Source: Calendula officinalis (lineage: Eukaryota; Streptophyta; Magnoliopsida; Asterales; Asteraceae). From it: 64,000 bases of DNA. The notes beneath the pieces are model-generated. The model saw nothing but the letters and a program-made list of their open reading frames with translations, made no database searches and was not told the origin of the DNA. The translations under genes were made by a program, and so were the position numbers. The stretch spans positions 51,476,646-51,540,645 of the forward strand of contig OY970821.1 of assembly GCA_963853835.1 (NCBI GenBank), given 5' to 3'. Every line of letters starts with the position of its first letter. Within the stretch, counting starts at the first letter, position 1. This document shows, piece by piece, positions 57,401 through 64,000 of the stretch.

Positions 57401-60400
57401 CAAGTTCGGCCCGAACTCTTCACTGTTCCCGGCCCGAACTTCATTTTCGGCCCGAACTTCAACCTCGGCCCGAACTCCGACCTCGGCCCGAACTTCAACC
57501 TCGGCCCGAACATCATCCTCGGCCCGAACACCGAACTTCGGCCCGAACACCACTTCGGCCCGAACATCCCACTTCGGCCCGAACACCACTTCGGCCCGAA
57601 CATCCCTCTTCGGCCCGAACTCTTCAATATCCAATATTGTGTGACAAAAGGTGCTATACTAAAACATTCATTACTTTCAGCTCAGGTGTCCGTTTCACGC
57701 CCACGAGTAACTAAAATAGCTGGTTCGTTCGTCACTGCCAAGAACAAGGTCGGCCCGAACTCTTCACTGTTCCCGGCCCGAACTTCATTTTCGGCCCGAA
57801 CTTCAACCTCGGCCCGAACTTCAACCTCGGCCCGAACTCCGACCTCGGCCCGAACTTCAACCTCGGCCCGAACATCATCCTCGGCCCGAACACCGAACTT
57901 CGGCCCGAACACCACTTCGGCCCGAACACCACTTCGGCCCGAACATCGCACTTCGGCCCGAACACCACTTCGGCCCGAACATCCCTCTTCGGCCCGAACT
58001 CTTCAATATCCAAGATTGTGTGACAAAAGGTGCTATACTAAAACATTCATAACTTTCAGCTCGGGTGTCCGTTTCACGCCCACGAGTAACCAAAATAGCT
58101 GGTTCGTTCGTCACTGCCAAGAACAAGTTCGGCCCGAACTCTTCACTGTTCCCGGCCCGAACTTCATTTTCGGCCCGAACTTCAACCTCGGCCCGAACTT
58201 CAACATCGGCCCGACCTCCGACCTCGGCCCGAACTTCAACCTCGGCCCGAACGTCATCCTCGGCCCGAACACCGAACTTCGGCCCGAACACCACTTCGGC
58301 CCGAACACCACTTCGGCCCGAACATCGCACTTCGGCCCGAACACCATTTCGGCCCGAACATCCCTCTTCGGCCCGAACTCTTCAATATCCAAGATTGTGT
58401 GACAAAAGGTGCTATACTAAAACATTCATTACTTTCAGCTCGGGTGTCCGTTTCACGCCCACGAGTAACCAAAATAGCTGGTTCGTTCGTCACTGCCAAG
58501 AACAAGGTCGGCCCGAACTCTTCACTGTTCCCGGCCCGAACTTCATTTTCGGCCCGAACTTCAACCTCGGCCCGAACTTCAACCTCGCCCCGAACTCCGA
58601 CCTCGGCCCGAACTTCAACCTCGGCCCGAACATCATCCTCGGCCCGAACACCGAACTTCGGCCCGAACACCACTTCGGCCCGAACATCGCACTTCGGCCC
58701 GAACACCACTTCGGCCCGAACATCCCTCTTCGGCCCGAACTCTTCAATATCCAAGATTGTGTGACAAAAGGTGCTATACTAAAACATTCATAACTTTCAG
58801 CTCGGGTGTCCGTTTCACGCCCACGAGTAACCAAAATAGCTGGTTCGTTCGTCACTGCCAAGAACAAGTTCGGCCCGAACTCTTCACTGTTCCCGGCCCG
58901 AACTTCATTTTCGGCCCGAACTTCAACCTCGGCCCGAACTTCAACATCGGCCCGACCTCCGACCTCGGCCCGAACTTCAACCTCGGCCCGAACGTCATCC
59001 TCGGCCCGAACACCGAACTTCGGCCCGAACACCACTTCGGCCCGAACACCACTTCGGCCCGAACATCGCACTTCGGCCCGAACACCACTTCGGCCCGAAC
59101 ATCCCTCTTCGGCCCGAACTCTTCAATATCCAAGATTGTGTGACAAAAGGTGCTATAATAAAACATTCATAACTTTCAGCTCGGGTGTCCGTTTCACGCC
59201 CACGAGTAACCAAAATATCTGGTTCGTTCGTCACTGCCAAGAACAAGTTCGGCCCGAACTCTTCACTGTTCCCGGCCCGAACTTCATTTTCGGCGCGAAC
59301 TTCAACCTCGGCCCGAACTTCAACCTCGGCCCGAACTCCGACCTCGGCCCGAACTGCAACCTCGGCCCGAACATCATCCTCGGCCCGAACACCGAACTTC
59401 GGCCCGAACACCACTTCGGCCCGAACATCCCACTTCGGCCCGAACATCCCTCTTAGCCCGAACTCTTCAATATCCAAGATTGTGTGACAAAAGGTGTTAT
59501 ACTAAAACATTCATAACTTTCAGCTCGGGTGTCCGTTTCACGCCCACGAGTAACCAAAATAGCTGGATCGTTCGTCACTGCCAAGAACAAGTTCTGCCCG
59601 AACTCTTCACTGTTCCCGGCCCGAACTTCATTTTCAGCCCGAACTTCAACCTCAGCCCGAACTTCAACCTCGGCCCGCACTCCGACCTCGGCCCGAACTT
59701 CAACCTCGGCTCGAACACCGAACTTCGGCCCGAACACCACTTCGGCCCGAACATCCCACTTCGGCCCGAACACCACTTCGGCCCGAACATCCCTCTTCGG
59801 CCCGAACATCCCTCTTCGGCCCGAACTCTTTAATATCCAAGATTGTGTGACAAAAGGTGCTATACTAAAACATTCATAACTTTCAGCTCGGGTGTCCGTT
59901 TCACGCCCACGAGTAACCAAAATAGCTGGTTCGTTCGTCACTGCCAAGAACAAGTTCGGCCCGAACTCTTCACTGTTCCCGGCCCGAACTTCATTTTCGG
60001 CCCGAACTTCAACCTCGGCCCGAACTTCAACATCGGCCCGACCTCCGACCTCGGCCCGAACTTCAACCTCGGCCCGAACGTCATCCTCGGCCCGAACACC
60101 GAACTTTGGCCCGAACACCACTTCGGCCCGAACACCACTTCGGCCCGAACATCGCACTTCGGCCCGAACACCACTTCGGCCCGAACATCCCTCTTCGGCC
60201 CGAACTCTTCAATATCCAAGATTGTGTGACAAAAGGTGCTATAATAAAACATACATAACTTTCAGCTCGGGTGTCCGTTTCACGCCCACGAGTAACCAAA
60301 ATATCTGGTTCGTTCGTCACTGCCAAGAACAAGTTCGGCCCGAACTCTTCACTGTTCCCGGCCCGAACTTCATTTTCGGCGCGAACTTCAACCTCGGCCC

Positions 60401-62331
60401 GAACTTCAACCTCGGCCCGAACTCCGACCTCGGCCCGAACTGCAACCTCGGCCCGAACATCATCCTCGGCCCGAACACCGAACTTCGGCCCGAACACCAC
60501 TTCGGCCCGAACATCCCACTTCGGCCCGAACATCCCTCTTAGCCCGAACTCTTCAATATCCTAGATTGTGTGACAAAAGGTGTTATACTAAAACATTCAT
60601 AACTTTCAGCTCGGGTGTCCGTTTCACGCCCACGAGTAACCAAAATAGCTGGATCATTCGTCACTGCCAAGAACAAGTTCTGCCCGAACTCTTCACTGTT
60701 CCCGGCCCGAACTTCATTTTCAGCCCGAACTTCAACCTCAGCCCGAACTTCAACCTCGGCCCGCACTCCGACCTCGGCCCGAACTTCAACCTCGGCCCGA
60801 ACATCATCCTCGGCCCGAACACCGAACTTCGGCCCGAACACCACTTCGGCCCGAACATCCCTCTTCGGCCCGAACTCTTCAATATCCAAGATTGTGTGAC
60901 AAAAGGTGCTATACTAAAACATTCATAACTTTCAGCTCGGGTGTCCGTTTCACGCCCACGAGTAACCAAAATAGCTGGTTCGTTCGTCACTGCCAAGAAC
61001 AAGTTCGGCCCGAACTCTTCACTGTTCCCGGCCCGAACTTCATTTTCGGCCCGAACTTCAACCTCGGCCCGAACTTCAACATCGGCCCGACCTCCGACCT
61101 CGGCCCGAACTTCAACCTCGGCCCGAACGTCATCCTCGGCCCGAACACCGAACTTCGGCCCGAACACCACTTCGGCCCGAACACCACTTCGGCCCGAACA
61201 TCGCACTTCGGCCCGAACACCACTTCGGCCCGAACATCCCTCTTCGGCCCGAACTCTTCAATATCCAAGATTGTGTGACAAAAGGTGCTATAATAAAACA
61301 TTCATAACTTTCATCTCGGGTGTCCGTTTCACGCCCACGAGTAACCAAAATATCTGGTTCGTTCGTCACTGCCAAGAACAAGTTCGGCCCGAACTCTTCA
61401 CTGTTCCCGGCCCGAACTTCATTTTCGGCGCGAACTTCAACCTCGGCCCGAACTTCAACCTCGGCCCGAACTCCGACCTCGGCCCGAACTGCAACCTCGG
61501 CCCGAACATCATCCTCGGCCCGAACACCGAACTTCGGCCCGAACACCACTTCGGCCCGAACATCCCTCTGAGCCCGAACTCTTCAATATCCAAGATTGTG
61601 TGACAAAAGGTGTTATACTAAAACATTCATAACTTTCAGCTCGGGTGTCCGTTTCACGCCCACGAGTAACCAAAATAGCTGGATCGTTCGTCACTGCCAA
61701 GAACAAGTTCTGCCCGAACTCTTCACTGTTCCCGGCCCGAACTTCATTTTCAGCCCGAACTTCAACCTCAGCCCGAACTTCAACCTCGGCCCGCACTCCG
61801 ACCTCGGCCCGAACTTCAACCTCGGCCCGAACATCATCCTCGGCCCGAACACCGAACTTCGGCCCGAACACCACTTCGGCCCGAACATCCCACTTCGGCC
61901 CGAACACCACTTCGGCCCGAACATCCCTCTTCGGCCCGAACATCCCTCTTCGGCCCGAACTCTTCAATATCCAAGATTGTGTGACAAAAGGTGCTATACT
62001 AAAACATTCATAACTTTCAGCTCGGGTGTCCGTTTCACGCCCACGAGTAACCAAATTATCTGGTTCGTTCGTCACTGCCAAGAACAAGTTCGGCCCGAAC
62101 TCTTCACTGTTCCCGGCCCGAACTTCATTTTCGGCCCGAACTTCGACCTCGGCCCGAACTGCAACCTCGGCCCGAACATCATCCTCGGCCCGAACACCGA
62201 AATTCTGCCCGAACACCACTTCGGCCCGAACACCACTTCGGCCCGAACATCCTTCTTCGCCCGAACTCTTCAATATCCAAGATTGTGTGACAAAAGGTGT
62301 TATACTAAAACATTCATAACTTTCAGCTCGG
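54476..62331. repeat. SatC 13-monomer super-HOR, copy 2, expanded (7856 bp)
   Basis: Order A1, A2, A2, A3, A4, A5, A6, T, U, V, S, V, S, P, Q, S, P, Q, S, P, Q, R from anchors 54476 to 62026. It is the 13-mer with an extra A2 (55196, which carries a 2-bp loss in gattgtgaca), a V-S repeat (58065-58805) and two extra S-P-Q passes (58806-60940). A3 at 55557 has an additional subrepeat (396 bp). Confidence 0.82.
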
Positions 62332-64000
62332 GTGTCCGTTTCACGCCCACGAGTAACCAAAATAGCTGGTTCGTTCGTCACTGCCAAGAACAAGTTCGGC
62401 CCGAACTCTTCACTGTTCCCGGCCCGAACTTCATTTTCGGCCCGAACTTCAACCTCGGCCCGAACTTCAACCTCGGCCCGAACTCCGACCTCGGCCCGAA
62501 CATCATCCTCGGCCCGAACACTGAACTTCGGCCCGAACACCACTTCGGCCCGAACACCACTTCGGCCCGAACATCCCACTTCGGCCCGAACACCACTTCG
62601 GCCCGAACATCCCTCTTCGGCCCGAACTTTTCAATATCCAAGATTGTGTGACAAAAGGTACTATACTAAAACATTCATAACTTTCAGCTCGGGTGTCCGT
62701 TTCACGCCCACGAGTGACCAAAATAGCTGGTTCGTTCGTCACTGCCAAGAACAAGTTCGGCCCGAACTCTTCACTGTTCCCGGCCCGAACTTCATTTTCG
62801 GCCCGAACTTCAACCTCGGCCCGAACTCCGACCTCGGCCCGAACTTCAACCTCGGCCCGAACATCATCCTCGGCCCGAACACCGAACTTCGGCCCGAACA
62901 CCACTTCGGCCCGAACACCACTTCGGCCCGAACATCCCACTTCGGCCCGAACACCACTTCGGCCCGAACATCCCTCTTCGGCCCGAACTCTTCAATATCC
63001 AAGATTGTGTGACAAAAGGTGCTATACTAAAACATTGATAACTTTCAGCTCGGGTGTCCGTTTAACGCCCACGAGTAACCAAAATAGCTGGTTCGTACGT
63101 CACTGCCAAGAACAAGTTCGGCCCGAACTCTTCACTATTCCCGGCCCAAACTTCATTTTCGGCCCGAACTTCAACCTCGGCCCGAACTTCAACCTCGGCC
63201 CGAACTCCGACCTCGGCCTGAACTCCGTCCTCGGCCCGAACATCATCCTCGTCCCGAACACCGAACTTCTGCCCGAACACCACTTCAGTCCGAACACCAC
63301 TTCGGCCCGAACATCCCACTTCGGCCCGAACACCACTTCGGCCCGAACATCCCTCTTCGGCCCGAACTCTTCAATATCCAAGATTGTGTGACAAAAGGTG
63401 CTATACTAAAACATTCATAACTTTCAGCTCGGGTGTCCGTTTCACGCCCACGAGTAACTAAAATAGCTGGTTCGTTCGTCACTGCCAAGAACAAGTTCGG
63501 CGTGAACTCTTCACTGTTCCCGGCCCGAACTTCATTTTCGGCCCGAACTTCAACCTCGGCCCGAACTCCGACCTCGGCCCGAACTTCAACCTCGGCCCGA
63601 ACATCATCCTCGGCCCGAACACCGAACTTCGGCCCGAACATCCCACTTCGGCCCGAACACCACTTCGGCCCGAACATCCCTCTTCGGCCCGAACTCTTCA
63701 ATATCCAATATTGTGTGACAAAAGGTGCTATACTAAAATATTCATTACTTTCAGCTCGGGTGTCTGTTTCACGCCCACGAGTAACCAAAATAGCTGGATC
63801 GTTCGTCACTGCCAAGAACAAGTTCAGCCCGAACTCTGCACTGTTGGGGGCCCGAACTTCAACCTCGGCCCGAACTCCGACCTCGGCCCGAACTTCAACC
63901 TCGGCCCGAATATCATCCTCGGCCCGAACACCGAACTTCGGCCCGAACATCATCCTCGGCCCGAACACCGAACTTCGGCGCGAACATCGCACTTCGGCCC
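62332..64000. repeat. SatC super-HOR, copy 3, cut by the window end
   Basis: Anchors 62332 (A1), 62693 (A2), 63054 (A3), 63433 (A4) and 63760 (A5) with spacing 361, 361, 379, 327, identical to earlier A-blocks. Confidence 0.88.

Larger units (their letters stand above)
41845..64000. repeat. SatC satellite array (306-396 bp monomers, continues past the window)
   Basis: 62 anchors (GTGTCYGTTT) from 42088 to 63760 define the monomers; spacing is 306-396 bp. Each monomer has a single-copy half (about 150 bp: ttcaatatccaagattgtg through gccaagaacaag) and a ladder of 17-, 18- and 19-bp subrepeats, each ending ttcggcccg or ctcggcccg. Length differences between monomers are mostly 17-19 bp steps. 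GC- and CpG/CHG-rich, in contrast to SatA. Joins the heptamer array directly at 41844/41845. The abundant overlapping frames on both strands are repeat artefacts. Confidence 0.97.

Noticed and set aside
41830..63992. Long frames on both strands (up to 465 codons at 57005-58402) rich in FGPN, ARTS or VRAE
   Set aside because: They follow satellite units on both strands and in several frames at once, often begin at GTG, and shift frame by one each 361-bp monomer. Composition lacking TA-rich stops explains them.
41845..64000. SatC as a CRISPR-like or spaced-repeat system
   Set aside because: Units are long, near-identical throughout, with no variable spacers and no associated genes; eukaryotic context.

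Overview
The window is a gene-poor, repeat-dense stretch of a flowering-plant nuclear genome, most likely heterochromatin (pericentromeric, subtelomeric or knob-like). Plant origin is indicated by non-LTR retrotransposons of the plant L1 type (ORF1 with a DUF4283-like domain and CCHC knuckle, ORF2 with APE endonuclease, reverse transcriptase and a C-terminal zf-RVT module), and by LTR retrotransposon ends with the plant-type initiator tRNA-Met primer binding site. The ORF1 wording reminds me of LINE proteins common in Asteraceae, but that is recall, not a search. There is no rRNA, tRNA, CRISPR or bacterial operon signal and no ordinary host gene.

Layout. (1) 1-21815: satellite SatA, monomer about 135 bp, locally organised into a 13-monomer higher-order repeat (HOR) of 1757 bp. 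Two LINEs of one family interrupt it: LINE-A (9058-12739; ORF1 open, ORF2 broken by two stops and cut off inside the RT) and LINE-B (14268-20385; both ORFs open, A-tail, 13-15 bp target-site duplication). Both LINEs sit immediately after the same CCATGG of the SatA monomer. (2) 21816-about 28030: an LTR retrotransposon end inserted in SatA, with a 2998-bp LTR, a PBS, and an AT-rich internal region with no recognisable gag or pol. (3) about 28030-29936: the 5' end of a second LTR element on the minus strand (PBS complement 29472-29483), with a series of small inverted repeats whose stems change in a compensated way. (4) 29937-41844: about 12 kb of a degenerate TTGAGCC heptamer minisatellite with internal segmental duplications. 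(5) 41845-64000 (continues past the window): satellite SatC, monomers of 306-396 bp, each a 'unique' half plus a ladder of 17-19 bp subrepeats ending in TTCGGCCCG. SatC monomers fall into types that form a nested 13-monomer super-HOR of 4607 bp.

How the parts work together. The only apparently functional coding unit is LINE-B: ORF1 (RNA-binding chaperone-like) and ORF2 (endonuclease/RT) would together carry out target-primed reverse transcription. Everything else is structural repeat DNA shaped by unequal exchange, segmental duplication and transposon insertion. The long open frames in the heptamer array (GSRLKAQ repeats) and in SatC (FGPN/ARTS/VRAE repeats) are consequences of repeat unit length and composition, not genes. 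I did not find a new enzymatic or defence system. The most unusual observations are the shared LINE insertion point in the satellite, the compensated hairpin families, the 12-kb heptamer array, and the 13-monomer SatC super-HOR with a readable hybrid monomer.
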